A stretch of DNA of 64,000 nt, taken from contig NZ_KQ976354.1 of assembly GCF_000346485.2 (NCBI RefSeq), forward strand, positions 7,854,221 to 7,918,220, given 5' to 3'. The notes under the pieces were generated by a model. It saw only the letters and a program-made list of their open reading frames with translations, did not search any database and was not told where the DNA came from. The translations under genes were made by a program, and so were the position numbers. This stretch comes from Scytonema hofmannii PCC 7110 (GTDB lineage: Bacteria; Cyanobacteriota; Cyanobacteriia; Cyanobacteriales; Nostocaceae). Below, one piece after another: positions 8,255 to 16,927 of the stretch (its first letter is position 1; each line of letters opens with the position of its first letter).

Positions 8255-9169
8255 ATGTCTAATTCCATTCGCATTGGAGTTCATTCCCACAATCTGTCCG
8301 TTTTTACCCTGAGCAGAAAACCAGAGTTACTAGAAGACTTGCTTCAGCCTACTGGTATTTCAGTAGAGTGGATAGCAGAAAAGGGTGGAAAGCAGACAGT
8401 GAAGTTACTCAAGGCAGGTGAAATTGACATTGGTGCAACGGGTACGACTCCACCAATTTTGGCACAGGCAGAAGGAGTGCCAGTCGTTTACTTAGCAACC
8501 TCGCAACCGCGTCCGGTACATGGCGCGATTGTTGTCCCGGAAGATTCTACTATTCATGAGATTGCTGACTTAAAAGGCAAGACTGTTGCTCTCAGTGAAG
8601 GTTCTTACCAGCAACATTTGCTTGCGATCGCTTTAGATAAAGCAGGACTGACTTATCAAGATGTTAAGACTGTTGATTACCGCACAATAGATATTGTACA
8701 AGCTTTTCTTAAGAGTGAAGTAGATGTTTGGGTAGCAGCAGATTTAACCCTGGCAGAAGTTCAGAAAAATCATAAATTTCGCGTACTACTCTACAGTTCA
8801 GATCTATTTAGTAATCGCTCTATCTACTTCACTCGTCGCCCTTTTACCGAAAAGTATCCTGAAGCTTTGGCAGCTTTTATTAGAGCACTGGAACGAGTGG
8901 ATCGTTGGATTGCAACTCACTTCTCTGATGCAGCCAAATTGCTAGCAACTGAAATAGGCGGCTTTGATGCTTCAAGTTGGGAACTCTCTTTGAGAAAAAG
9001 ACCTTGGGGACTTGTTCCGCCATCCCAAGAATTTATTGCCGAACAACAATATGCAGCCGATGTCTTTGAGCGCTTCAGTCTAATTCCCAACAAAATCAAT
9101 GTCTCTGAAGCATTACTAAGCGACCCGCTAAGCGTGTTTGAAACAAACTTTGCTTTGTCTGGAAAATAG
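8255..9169 (+). CDS. SsuA-fold protein without export signal
   Basis: ATG 8255 is preceded by AAAGGAG, which fixes the start. The protein begins directly with the first core strand (NSIRIGVHSHNLSVF) and has no signal peptide or lipobox. The rest follows the sulfonate-binding pattern: GEIDIGATGTTPPILAQAEG, ADLKGKTVALSEGS, and SEVDVWVAADL. Because it should stay in the cytoplasm, it could be an enzyme on the same fold, as DszB is, or a ligand sensor, rather than a transport component. It is the last gene of the desulfinase operon. I see no DszB Cys-His-Arg triad in it. Confidence 0.7.
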   Translation: MSNSIRIGVHSHNLSVFTLSRKPELLEDLLQPTGISVEWIAEKGGKQTVKLLKAGEIDIGATGTTPPILAQAEGVPVVYLATSQPRPVHGAIVVPEDSTIHEIADLKGKTVALSEGSYQQHLLAIALDKAGLTYQDVKTVDYRTIDIVQAFLKSEVDVWVAADLTLAEVQKNHKFRVLLYSSDLFSNRSIYFTRRPFTEKYPEALAAFIRALERVDRWIATHFSDAAKLLATEIGGFDASSWELSLRKRPWGLVPPSQEFIAEQQYAADVFERFSLIPNKINVSEALLSDPLSVFETNFALSGK

Positions 9170-9238
9170 GGAGTAGGGGTAAGAAATTGTCATCTAGCTA
9201 AGAAATAATAACAGTTTTTTGGACTGAGAATTAAGTTG

Positions 9239-9262
9239 TTGTACATTTTTATTAATGTACAA
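9239..9262. promoter_or_regulatory. Inverted repeat TTGTACATT / AATGTACAA
   Basis: Two perfect 9-bp arms are separated by 6 bp (TTTATT), 31 bp before the O-methyltransferase start at 9293. The sequence differs from the TACGGTAAAT operator. Size and position suit a dimeric repressor of the two methyltransferase genes. No cognate regulator is visible. Confidence 0.5.
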
Positions 9263-9292
9263 TAAGCACAAATTTACATTTTTAAGAACAAC

Positions 9293-9967
9293 ATGGCTAA
9301 GACTCTAAATCTCACAAATAACCTTTACGAGTATCTTCTTTCCGTCTCTCTACGCGAACCGGAAATTCTTTTTCAATTACGGGAAGAAACAACTCGACAT
9401 CCTAGAGCAAATATGCAAGTTGCACCAGAGCAAGGACAATTTCTGGCATTTCTGGTACAACTTATTGGTGCGAAGAAAATTTTGGAACTAGGAGTCTTCA
9501 CAGGTTATAGTTCTCTGAGCATCGCTTTGGCATTACCACCAGATGGTAAGATAGTAGCCTGTGACATTAGCGAAGAATTTACATCTGTTGCTAGTCGTTA
9601 CTGGCAACAGGCAGGAGTTGCAGATAAGATTGACTTGAGAATTGCTCCAGCAACAGATACCTTAGAGACACTTTTGGCACAAGGTCAGGCAGAAACTTTT
9701 GACTTTGCTTTTATTGATGCTGACAAGGAAAATTATTACCGCTATTATGAACTTGCACTACAGTTAATTCGACCAGGTGGGTTAATTGCTATTGACAATG
9801 TGCTTTGGTCTGGGCGCGTTACTCAGTTAGATATACAAGACTCAACTACCACGGCTATCAGAGACTTCAATAGCAAACTTTCTCAGGACAATCGCATAGA
9901 CTTGAGCTTAATCGCGATCGCTGATGGACTTACCCTAGCACGTAAGCGACAAAAGAATATTGATTAA
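9293..9967 (+). CDS. Class I SAM O-methyltransferase (caffeoyl-CoA/catechol OMT family)
   Basis: A 224-residue protein with the family-3 O-methyltransferase layout. The SAM-binding motif is ILELGVFTGYSSLSIAL, followed by KIVACDISEEF. The metal-binding Asp block is FDFAFIDADKENY with IAIDNVLWSGRV. Such enzymes methylate catechol-type hydroxyls with Mg2+. It opens a two-gene unit with the following methyltransferase, 21 bp downstream. The presence of an aromatic methyltransferase next to a DszB-like gene hints at aromatic substrates, which is inference. Confidence 0.88.
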   Translation: MAKTLNLTNNLYEYLLSVSLREPEILFQLREETTRHPRANMQVAPEQGQFLAFLVQLIGAKKILELGVFTGYSSLSIALALPPDGKIVACDISEEFTSVASRYWQQAGVADKIDLRIAPATDTLETLLAQGQAETFDFAFIDADKENYYRYYELALQLIRPGGLIAIDNVLWSGRVTQLDIQDSTTTAIRDFNSKLSQDNRIDLSLIAIADGLTLARKRQKNID

Positions 9968-9988
9968 TAGTCGCAAGGAGAAAAAATA

Positions 9989-10678
9989 ATGGGCTTAAAG
10001 CTCGAGCATATTGTGCCGTGGGGACGTCCATTAGAAGAATACATCAGAATGTTCGACTTGACTTCTGATGAACTCAAATTAGCAATCCTTGATTGTGGAG
10101 GTGGACCATCAAGTTTCAATGCTGAAATGAATCGCTCTGGATACAAAGTTATCTCTTGCGATCCGATTTATCAGTTTACAGCTACTGAAATTGCCGGACG
10201 CATCCAGGAAACTTATCCAGTAGTCATAAACAATACGCGGGACAACAAAGAGAACTTCGTCTGGAAAGATATCCAATCTCCAGAGCATCTTGGACAGATT
10301 AGGATGGCGGCTATGAACGAATTTCTGAAGGATTTCCCACTAGGAGTTAGAGAAGGACGCTATGTAAAGGATGAGTTACCTACTCTCTCATTCAGTACAA
10401 ATCAATTTGATTTAGCATTATGCTCGCACCTGCTGTTCACTTACTCAGAGCAGCTCTCAGTCGATTTTCATCTTGCTTCGATTGTAGAGATGTGCCGAGT
10501 AGCAACAGAAGTACGAGTTTTTCCTCTACTGACTTATTTTAGTGGAGAAACGTCACCATTTCTCCAACCAGTAACAAGCCAATTAATAGCCCAAGGATAC
10601 CGGGTAGAAATTAAACAAGTACCCTATGAATTCCAACGAAATGGGAACCAACTCCTGCGAGTGTTCTCAAACCGTTAG
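9989..10678 (+). CDS. Class I SAM-dependent methyltransferase-like protein
   Basis: A strong AAGGAG site precedes ATG 9989. A motif I-like LAILDCGGGPSSFNAEM and following VISCDP fit a Rossmann methyltransferase. FDLALCSHLLFTYSEQL is the motif IV region. A 229-residue length and lack of extra domains leave the substrate open. It probably forms an operon with the O-methyltransferase ahead of it. Confidence 0.65.
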   Translation: MGLKLEHIVPWGRPLEEYIRMFDLTSDELKLAILDCGGGPSSFNAEMNRSGYKVISCDPIYQFTATEIAGRIQETYPVVINNTRDNKENFVWKDIQSPEHLGQIRMAAMNEFLKDFPLGVREGRYVKDELPTLSFSTNQFDLALCSHLLFTYSEQLSVDFHLASIVEMCRVATEVRVFPLLTYFSGETSPFLQPVTSQLIAQGYRVEIKQVPYEFQRNGNQLLRVFSNR

Positions 10679-10749
10679 AATACGCCACCATAGAAGGGTA
10701 ACGCTTGACATTTGTGACTAATTAAAACTTCCGTCTCCGGTGTTAGTTA

Positions 10750-10774
10750 GTTGGGTTTCGTTCCTCAACCCAAC
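10750..10774. terminator. 8-bp stem-loop after methyltransferase gene
   Basis: Arms GTTGGGTT and AACCCAAC flank a 9-nt loop. It lies between the methyltransferase stop at 10678 and the convergent tauD end at 10864. The sequence resembles a dispersed cyanobacterial hairpin repeat and has no clear T-tract, so termination is only likely. Confidence 0.4.
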
Positions 10775-10863
10775 CTACCAACCTACATATTTTCGTAATA
10801 TTGAGTTTGGCAGGTAAGAACAACTTCATAAATAAGTGTCTGCACTGCCAACAACTCTGTAGC

Positions 10864-11832
10864 TTACGAAAGGACTGGTTCTGCTTTCACCTTCTCTGCT
10901 TTGTTCTGCAAGATGTTTGGGACTTCGATACCGAACGGCTCACCTTCAACCGCTTGCGATCGGAAACCATCGACCCCGACTGGAATATCACCTTTGATAG
11001 TGGTGCGATAGAGAACGCGCTCCACTTCCAGATGATCCAGATCTTGAGGAGCTAAATGTGCGGTGGCGCGATTGTCCCAGAAAGCGATGTCACCGTTGTT
11101 CCAGCGAAAGCGGGTGGTGTAAGCGGGTTTAGTAATTTGGTTGAAGAACAACTCAAGCAACAAGTCACTCTCTTGGGGTGATACGTCAAGAATATGCGAG
11201 GTAAAGCCAGGATTCACGTACAAGGCGCGTTCGCCAGTCTCAGGATGAACGCGCACCACTGGGTGGATAGAAACTAGAGGATTAGCAGCGATGCGTTGGG
11301 CAAGTTTGCTGTAGCTAGGTATCCGTAAACGCGCATTAAAACGATGTTCGGCTTTTAATTTATCTGCCAGATCGCGTAGAGGTGCTGACAAACCCTCATA
11401 GGCTGCAACCAGATTAGTCCACTGTGTGTCACCACCAATACTAGGGACGTTAACCGCACGCAAAATTGATAAGGTAGGAGGGTTAACAACTGCTGTCACA
11501 TCGGTGTGCCATCGGCTTTCATAGCTAGAACGACGCAAACCATTGCGCCGCTCAAAGCGGCTGCGGTCAATCGGTAAGATTTCTGAGAACCCTTCAATCG
11601 GCTCATCCTCGTGTGGATGTGCATAAGTTACTTCGCCAAAACGAGCTGTGAACGCAATTTGGGCAGTATGATCGATATTCTGACCGCGAAAGAACACGAC
11701 TTTCCACTTCAAGAGTGCTTGACGAATTTCTTTGACTGCTTCATCGTGCAGAGGACGAGAAAGATCTACACCACTAATTTCCGCACCGATGAAACCAGCT
11801 ACCTGTTTGACTTCTATGTGCTTGTTGCTCAT
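10864..11832 (-). CDS. tauD: TauD/TfdA-family 2-oxoglutarate dioxygenase (taurine or alkylsulfate)
   Basis: A non-haem Fe(II), 2-oxoglutarate oxygenase of 322 residues. The iron triad is visible: His109 and Asp111 in WHTDVT, and distal His259 in NRATAHLAP. Arg276, in YRTTIKGD, is the likely 2-oxoglutarate anchor. Family members release sulfite from taurine or sulfate from alkyl sulfates (AtsK). It is a little longer than E. coli TauD (283), closer to AtsK, so sulfate-ester cleavage is equally possible. An operator with a perfect TATAAT lies 25 bp upstream. Confidence 0.88.
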   Translation of the reverse strand: MSNKHIEVKQVAGFIGAEISGVDLSRPLHDEAVKEIRQALLKWKVVFFRGQNIDHTAQIAFTARFGEVTYAHPHEDEPIEGFSEILPIDRSRFERRNGLRRSSYESRWHTDVTAVVNPPTLSILRAVNVPSIGGDTQWTNLVAAYEGLSAPLRDLADKLKAEHRFNARLRIPSYSKLAQRIAANPLVSIHPVVRVHPETGERALYVNPGFTSHILDVSPQESDLLLELFFNQITKPAYTTRFRWNNGDIAFWDNRATAHLAPQDLDHLEVERVLYRTTIKGDIPVGVDGFRSQAVEGEPFGIEVPNILQNKAEKVKAEPVLS

Positions 11833-11856
11833 AAGAATTTTTCAGATTTTAGTTTT

Positions 11857-11886
11857 ATTATATGGTAAATTTATCGATTTACCGTA
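11857..11886 (-). promoter_or_regulatory. Operator/promoter of tauD, site 3
   Basis: Minus-strand arms TACGGTAAAT and ATTTACCATA run into TATAAT, the best -10 of the series. The arms are symmetrical, GGTAAAT-N6-ATTTACC. Predicted transcription start is about 18 nt before the tauD ATG at 11832. Confidence 0.8.
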
Positions 11887-13168
11887 TTTTTTTTAAATTG
11901 TGGCTAGTTCGATTAACAATCCAACTTGTCAGAAGGGGTAAGTGCCCTTGCAACCAAACCGATTCTAAAAGGCAAACAATACCACTCCCGATGACTGTAT
12001 TGGGAGCACCAATGTACTGTGCTAGACTACCTGCCATTAAGTTACCTAAAGGTAACGTACCAATCATAGCTAGAGAATAAAGACTCATCACCCTGCCGCG
12101 CTTATCGTCTTCTACCAGGGTTTGGACAATCGTGTTACTACAAGAAACCTGAAGCATTCCACCGCCGCCGACCACCACTAGCATCAACAACGAAAGCCAG
12201 ACCTCTCTAGATAGTGCAAAGGCAATTAGCCCAATCCCGATCGCAACAGGACACAATGCCATCAGCCGTTCTAAACCTAACACTTTTCGACACAAACTGA
12301 GATAGAGACACCCTATGAGCGAACCTACTGAACCTGCTCCACTCAAAAAGCCCAATGTCTCCCCACCGCCTTTGAGAATGTCAGCCGCAAAGATGGGAAG
12401 TAGCGTCATATAAGAGATGCCAAATAAACCATGCAATGCCAATAACAACAAGATGACGCGAATTGGCAATGCATTGTAGACATAGCTGAATCCTTCTTTT
12501 AATTTCTGCCAAGTGTCATTGGTTGACGATGTGACTGGTTTTGGAGTTGGTTGTAATCTCATTGCCGCTAGGGTTAATAAGGCTACAACGTAGCTAAGGC
12601 TGTCGTAAAGGAAGCAATATTTAGCTCCTAGCGTAGCAAGCAAAATACCACCAAGTGCAGGTCCAATCAATAGAGAACTGCTGAGTATGGCGGAATAAAG
12701 CGCGATCGCGTTGCCCAAATCGGCGCGATCGTCTACTGTTTCAATGACGATCGCATACCTGACAGGCATATCTAAACCTTTCAACAATCCACCAAGAATA
12801 CTAACAATGATTAATAACCAGAAATTGACTAACTCTAAAAAACTGAGTACAGTCAAACTCAGCGAAACGATAATTCCCAGCACCTGCACCAACATCAGTA
12901 AATCTCGCCGACTCCAGCGAGCGGATAAAACTCCTGAAAACGGTGCCAGAATTAAAGTAGGTAGAAATTGCAGAAACCCAGTTAAGCCTAACAACCAAGC
13001 AGAATTTGTCAGTTCATAAATCAGCCAGGAAATTGTGACCTGGGTCATGAAGGTACCTGATAGAGACAGGGTTTGTCCGCTAAAGAAGAGTCGAAAGTTA
13101 CGTGATTTGAATGCAGGTAAATACAAATAAATGTTCTTCACCCAGCCGTTTAATTGCCGATACCCCAT
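11879..13168 (-). CDS. MFS transporter, EntS-like (MFS_3) family, copy 1
   Basis: A 429-residue integral membrane protein with about 12 hydrophobic segments. The opening RNFRLFFSGQTLSLSGTFMTQV and the RWSRRDLL loop between helices 2 and 3 are typical of the enterobactin-exporter-like MFS branch. Full-length paralogues are at 19988 and 23440, with a truncated copy at 25551. It lies directly upstream of tauD in the same direction, but the tauD operator sits between them, so each likely has its own promoter. The export substrate is unknown; toxic by-products or sulfite are guesses. Confidence 0.85.
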   Translation of the reverse strand: MGYRQLNGWVKNIYLYLPAFKSRNFRLFFSGQTLSLSGTFMTQVTISWLIYELTNSAWLLGLTGFLQFLPTLILAPFSGVLSARWSRRDLLMLVQVLGIIVSLSLTVLSFLELVNFWLLIIVSILGGLLKGLDMPVRYAIVIETVDDRADLGNAIALYSAILSSSLLIGPALGGILLATLGAKYCFLYDSLSYVVALLTLAAMRLQPTPKPVTSSTNDTWQKLKEGFSYVYNALPIRVILLLLALHGLFGISYMTLLPIFAADILKGGGETLGFLSGAGSVGSLIGCLYLSLCRKVLGLERLMALCPVAIGIGLIAFALSREVWLSLLMLVVVGGGGMLQVSCSNTIVQTLVEDDKRGRVMSLYSLAMIGTLPLGNLMAGSLAQYIGAPNTVIGSGIVCLLESVWLQGHLPLLTSWIVNRTSHNLKKIR

Positions 13169-13251
13169 TCTCTCTCCCCAATTAGCGATTGTAACAACTG
13201 GACTTTTTGGTCTGTTAAAGGACTTCCAAAGAAAAAAATAACCAACTTTCT

Positions 13252-13314
13252 CTTGTGGTACGGGCTTCTAGCCCGTCACTAATAAAGAACGGGCGAGGAC
13301 GCCCGTCCCACAAG
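13252..13314. repeat. Compound hairpin repeat, copy A
   Basis: Outer arms CTTGTGG-ACGGGC and GCCCGT-CCACAAG enclose two small hairpins with arms ACGGGC/GCCCGT. A related compound hairpin lies at 14936-15047. It fills the gap between the SDR relic and the MFS gene, with no other signal. Confidence 0.7.
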
Positions 13315-13347
13315 ATGGATAATTTATTTCTTGGATATCCCTAAAAA

Positions 13348-13695
13348 TTAGAAATGAGTCAGGTATCCACCGTCAACAGCCAAAACTTGACCTGTAACGT
13401 AGGACGCCGCAGTTGAAGCAAAAAAACGATCGCACCAGCAATTTCTTTTGGTTCTCCCCAACGTCCCAAAGAAGTCCGCTTCTGCAGCTAGTCAGCGATT
13501 TCGCGATCGGCAACTAGATCGGCATTGGATTCCGTTGCGAAAAAGCCAGCGCTCTAGGCTTTCCTGGCTTCGTCCATTAATGAGAACAAACGCTCCGGCA
13601 TTCGCGAGCGCTTTGGCAATTTCTAGCCCCAGTCCCCGAACTCCTCCAGTCACGAGAGCAATTTTTCCATCTAATGAGAATCCAGTTGGCGTCAT
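13348..13695 (-). pseudogene. Broken short-chain dehydrogenase/reductase
   Basis: The minus strand begins with a good SDR N-terminus: [22 protein letters not shown] (nucleotide-binding TGxxxGxG). It then loses frame near residue 52. The distal part carries SDR C-terminal signatures in shifted frames: RWGEPKEIAGAIVFL, then ASTAASYVTGQVLAVDGGY. The central catalytic YxxxK region is absent, so there is an internal deletion plus frameshifts. About 115 codons remain of the usual 250. The gene is certainly non-functional. An operator (site 4) lies 72 bp upstream but faces the GST. Confidence 0.8.
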
Positions 13696-13766
13696 AGTAA
13701 CTCCTTTTTAAGGTCTACTTTATTGACTTGTATTTTAAAAAGGACTATGTAATACTTTTGGCATTG

Positions 13767-13796
13767 TACATTAAATCGACCGACAAACAGTAATAT
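13767..13796 (+). promoter_or_regulatory. Operator/promoter of second GST, site 4
   Basis: Arms TACATTAAAT and ACAAACAGTA are followed by the -10 TAATAT at the standard position. It lies 20 bp upstream of the GST start at 13816. The left arm is weaker than in other sites (ATT for GGT). Confidence 0.6.
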
Positions 13797-13815
13797 CCTA
13801 TAAGGAAGAAATTTC

Positions 13816-14499
13816 ATGAGTAACATCGAACTTTACTTTGCCAAAGCTTCTACTTTCTCCCAACGCACCCGTGTTGTAGTTTTGGAAAAAAGAATTGACT
13901 TTACTCCAATTGAAATTGACTTACAAAATAAACCAGAGGGGTTTACACGAATTTCACGCTATGGTAAGGTTCCTGCTATCAAACATGGGGACATTGAAAT
14001 CTATGAGTCTGCTATCATCAACGAATATTTAGAAGAAGTCTTTCCAGAACCACCTTTGTTGCCTCAGACTCCTGGAGAAAAAGCGATCGCTCGCATTTGG
14101 ATAGACTACGCCAACACTCGCCTAGTACCTGCATTTAGCAAATTCCTGCGGAGTAAAGAGACTAACGAACAGGAACAAGGACGAAGAGAGTTCACTGAAG
14201 CTCTATTGTATATTGAAGAAGAAGGATTGGGTAAGCTTTCTGGCAGTGGTTCTTACTGGTTGGGAGATAAGTTTAGTCTGGTCGATATTAGTTTTTATCC
14301 ATGGTTTGAGCGCTTACCTCTGTTAACACACTTCCGCAAATTTACACTGCCAACAGAAACACCTCGCCTGCAGAAATGGTGGAATGTGGTACGCGATCGC
14401 GAGTCAATTCGAGCAGTTGCAAATCCAGAGAGCTACTATCTGGAAAGATTTGCCAAGATTCTCGGCGAACCTGCTGTCGTGGGTGGTGCTCAAAAGTAG
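13816..14499 (+). CDS. Glutathione S-transferase family protein (copy 2)
   Basis: A 227-residue paralogue of the GST at 3668, sharing [41 protein letters not shown] and the C-terminal [11 protein letters not shown]. At the active-site position CPFAHR of copy 1 is replaced by STFSQR, so the thiol is lost and Ser or Thr would have to serve. That change moves it from an omega-like (Cys) to a Ser-type enzyme or a non-catalytic binder. AAGGA lies just upstream of the ATG. It is followed by a broken MFS gene. Confidence 0.85.
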   Translation: MSNIELYFAKASTFSQRTRVVVLEKRIDFTPIEIDLQNKPEGFTRISRYGKVPAIKHGDIEIYESAIINEYLEEVFPEPPLLPQTPGEKAIARIWIDYANTRLVPAFSKFLRSKETNEQEQGRREFTEALLYIEEEGLGKLSGSGSYWLGDKFSLVDISFYPWFERLPLLTHFRKFTLPTETPRLQKWWNVVRDRESIRAVANPESYYLERFAKILGEPAVVGGAQK

Positions 14500-14526
14500 A
14501 GCAATATTCTTTTCTTCGTCAGTTTT

Positions 14527-14951
14527 ATGAATCTGAGAAATTCACCCGATAGTGTTGTTTTACTACAAAACCCTAAAACTGCGATCGCCACTGCTCTAGT
14601 AGGTTTTTGTGCGTTTCTCAACCTCTATTCTCCTCAGGCGCTACTGCCTCTGTTCGCACAGGTCTTTCATGCCTCTAAAGTAGAAGTGAGCCTAACTGTG
14701 AGCGCAACAACAACGGCAGTAGCCTTGTCCGCACCATGGGCAGGTGTTTTGGCTGATATCTTAGGTCGTAAGCGTCTAATTGTTCCATCCCTATTGATAC
14801 TGAGTTTACTAACAGGCTTAGTATCAACTGCATCTGGGTTGCATACCATTATCTTCTGGCGTTTTTTGCAAGGTCTGATGATGGCAGTGGTTTTCGCTGT
14901 TAGTATTGCCTAAGTGAGCGAAGAGTGGACGGGAGCAGGGGTTGGCGTGGT
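14527..14951 (+). pseudogene. Broken MFS transporter (N-terminal four helices)
   Basis: The first 128 codons encode an MFS N-terminus, with AGVLADILGRKRLIVPSLL as the loop-2/3 signature, more like drug/metabolite MFS than the EntS-like paralogues. A TAA then ends the frame. The same frame continues beyond it with VSEEWTGAGVGVV, as in intact relatives, until it runs into hairpin repeats. A nonsense change and a truncation by repeat insertion are therefore both visible. Confidence 0.8.
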
Positions 14952-15047
14952 GCGGGCTTCTAGCCCGCCACTAGTAGCAGGGGTTGGCGTGGTGCGGGCT
15001 TCTAGCCCGCCACTAGTATAGGACGGGCGAGGACGCCCGTACCACAA
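14936..15047. repeat. Compound hairpin repeat, copy B, with a 42-bp tandem duplication
   Basis: A unit containing GGTTGGCGTGGTGCGGGC, TTCTAGCCCGCCACTAGTA occurs twice in tandem, followed by a second hairpin with arms ACGGGC/GCCCGT and ACCACAAG. The repeat overwrites the reading frame of the broken MFS gene, so it has moved or expanded there. Confidence 0.75.
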
Positions 15048-15119
15048 GAGAAAATTGAATATTTTTTTATTTGAAAGTCCTTAAACAAACCTATTTTCAC
15101 AGGAAAAAATTTTTAGATT

Positions 15120-16067
15120 ATGAGCAAAGTACGTGCTGTAGTTGTTGACCCTAATGTGCCAGGACGTTTGGCACTGCGTGACGTGGAAGCACCTACCCCA
15201 GCTGCAAACGAAGCAGTGATTCGGGTTGCTGCAATTTCTCTTAACCGAGGTGAAGTCAGACGTTCTACCACAGCTGAAGCAGGTTGGAAACCTGGTTGGG
15301 ATTTGGCTGGGATTGTGGAAACTCCTGCGGTTGATGGTTCGGGACCTATCGCAGGAACGCGAGTTGTCGGTTTACTTCGTTCTGGTGCTTGGGGTGAATT
15401 GGTTTCAGTACCAACTCATTCTCTAGCAGAGTTGCCATCTTCAGTTTCCTTTGCTCAAGCTGCCACATTACCCGTAGCAGGTTTAACTGCGTATCATGTT
15501 CTACTTAAGGGAGGCTCGCTTTTAGGTCGCTCAGTGTTAATTACAGGTGCGTCTGGTGGTGTAGGTCACTTCGCTATTCAACTAGCTCGTCTGAGCGGTG
15601 CGCGGGTAGTGGCACATATTCGTCGTTCGGAACACGAAACTTTTGTTAAAGATGCGGGTGCTCACTTTGTAGTAATTGGTGAAGACCTTTCATCAGCGAG
15701 TCAGTATGGTCTTTATCACTTGATTGTTGAGTCAGTAGGTGGAAACATCCTTGGAACAGCCCTCGGTTTATTGGCAGAAGATGGAACAGTTGTTGTATTT
15801 GGCACTTCAGGAGGAAATGAGGTAACATTCAATGCTCAACGCTTTTATGGAACTGGTGGTGCAAGTTTGTATGGTTTGATTTTGTTCCACGAACTTAGAA
15901 AAGAATCAGCAGCAGTGGGACTGCGACGGTTATTAAGTTTGGTAGAAGCAGGTCAATTGCATCCTCCTATTGAGATTGAAGCTGAGTGGACGCAAATAGC
16001 TGATGTAGCACAGAAGTTGTTGGATAGAAGCTACTTTGGTAAGGCGGTATTACATCTGTCAAATTAA
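15120..16067 (+). CDS. Zinc-less MDR-family quinone/NADPH oxidoreductase
   Basis: A 315-residue medium-chain reductase with a GroES-like N-domain (LNRGEVRRST, GWDLAGIVE) and a Rossmann domain with VLITGASGGVGHFAIQLA. No cysteine cluster for structural zinc is seen. Members reduce quinones or enals with NADPH. The stop overlaps or abuts the next methyltransferase frame, so the pair is co-transcribed. No copy of the recurring operator is seen upstream. Confidence 0.85.
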   Translation: MSKVRAVVVDPNVPGRLALRDVEAPTPAANEAVIRVAAISLNRGEVRRSTTAEAGWKPGWDLAGIVETPAVDGSGPIAGTRVVGLLRSGAWGELVSVPTHSLAELPSSVSFAQAATLPVAGLTAYHVLLKGGSLLGRSVLITGASGGVGHFAIQLARLSGARVVAHIRRSEHETFVKDAGAHFVVIGEDLSSASQYGLYHLIVESVGGNILGTALGLLAEDGTVVVFGTSGGNEVTFNAQRFYGTGGASLYGLILFHELRKESAAVGLRRLLSLVEAGQLHPPIEIEAEWTQIADVAQKLLDRSYFGKAVLHLSN

Positions 16068-16090
16068 TGTCAATCATACAAAAGGAAAAT

Positions 16091-16927
16091 ATGACTCTAC
16101 CATCACCTCAGTCATCTGTTCGATCGCTCACCGTCTCATTCGATCGCGTGGCTGATATTTATGACTCAACACGAGGACTACCTCCTGATATTTCCGAACA
16201 AGTCACTGAAACTATTCTCAACATAACTTCACCTACACCAGATACAAAATTCTTTGAAGTTGGTATTGGTACTGGTAGAATTGCTCTACCCATTATCCAG
16301 AGAGGCTACTCCTATACAGGGATAGACATATCTGAAAAAATGCTAGATGAATGCAAAGGCAAACTCAAGGGCGTAAATCATCGGGTGACGTTACATTCTG
16401 GCGATGCAACTACCCTACCGTTTAGCGATGGTTCTTTTGATGTTGCTATTACGGTACACGTATTTCACCTGATTGCCAATTGGCAAAAGGCACTAGCAGA
16501 AGTCCAACGAGTGTTAAAACCAGAAGGGCTTTATATTTACAGTCACGGGCGCATGAATACTCCATCTGATATAACTCAGGCTCAGTTGGATTTTGAGCAA
16601 CATTGGCGAGATATCCTTGCTGGCTATGATTATCAAGTCACTCGCTTTGGCGCAACGGAAGAAGAAGTGTTAGCAGCCCTAAGAGAACAGGGTGCAACTT
16701 TAGAAACAGTCATAGCAGCTAAATGGCAAGTTGATTTAACAGTAGGAGAATTACTCAAACGTTACGAAAACAGAATTTATAGTGCTTCTTGGTACATTCC
16801 AGAAGACATTTTCCCCCGTGCCATTCAAGATTTACGAGAGTGGTCTAAACAGCGTTTCGGCTCCCTGGACTACGATCTATCTCATGAATTCAAAATCAAA
16901 TTTACTGTAGTCCGCAATTGGACTTAA
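16091..16927 (+). CDS. Class I SAM-dependent methyltransferase (UbiE-like)
   Basis: Motif I FFEVGIGTGRIALPI, motif II-like YTGIDISEKML, and DGSFDVAITVHVFHLI identify a methyltransferase_11-type fold, about 278 residues. The frame is open from an ATG at 16067 that overlaps the preceding stop, but ATG 16091 has AAAAGGA at better spacing and is chosen. The reductase-methyltransferase pairing suggests they act on the same small molecule; the substrate is unknown. Confidence 0.8.
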   Translation: MTLPSPQSSVRSLTVSFDRVADIYDSTRGLPPDISEQVTETILNITSPTPDTKFFEVGIGTGRIALPIIQRGYSYTGIDISEKMLDECKGKLKGVNHRVTLHSGDATTLPFSDGSFDVAITVHVFHLIANWQKALAEVQRVLKPEGLYIYSHGRMNTPSDITQAQLDFEQHWRDILAGYDYQVTRFGATEEEVLAALREQGATLETVIAAKWQVDLTVGELLKRYENRIYSASWYIPEDIFPRAIQDLREWSKQRFGSLDYDLSHEFKIKFTVVRNWT

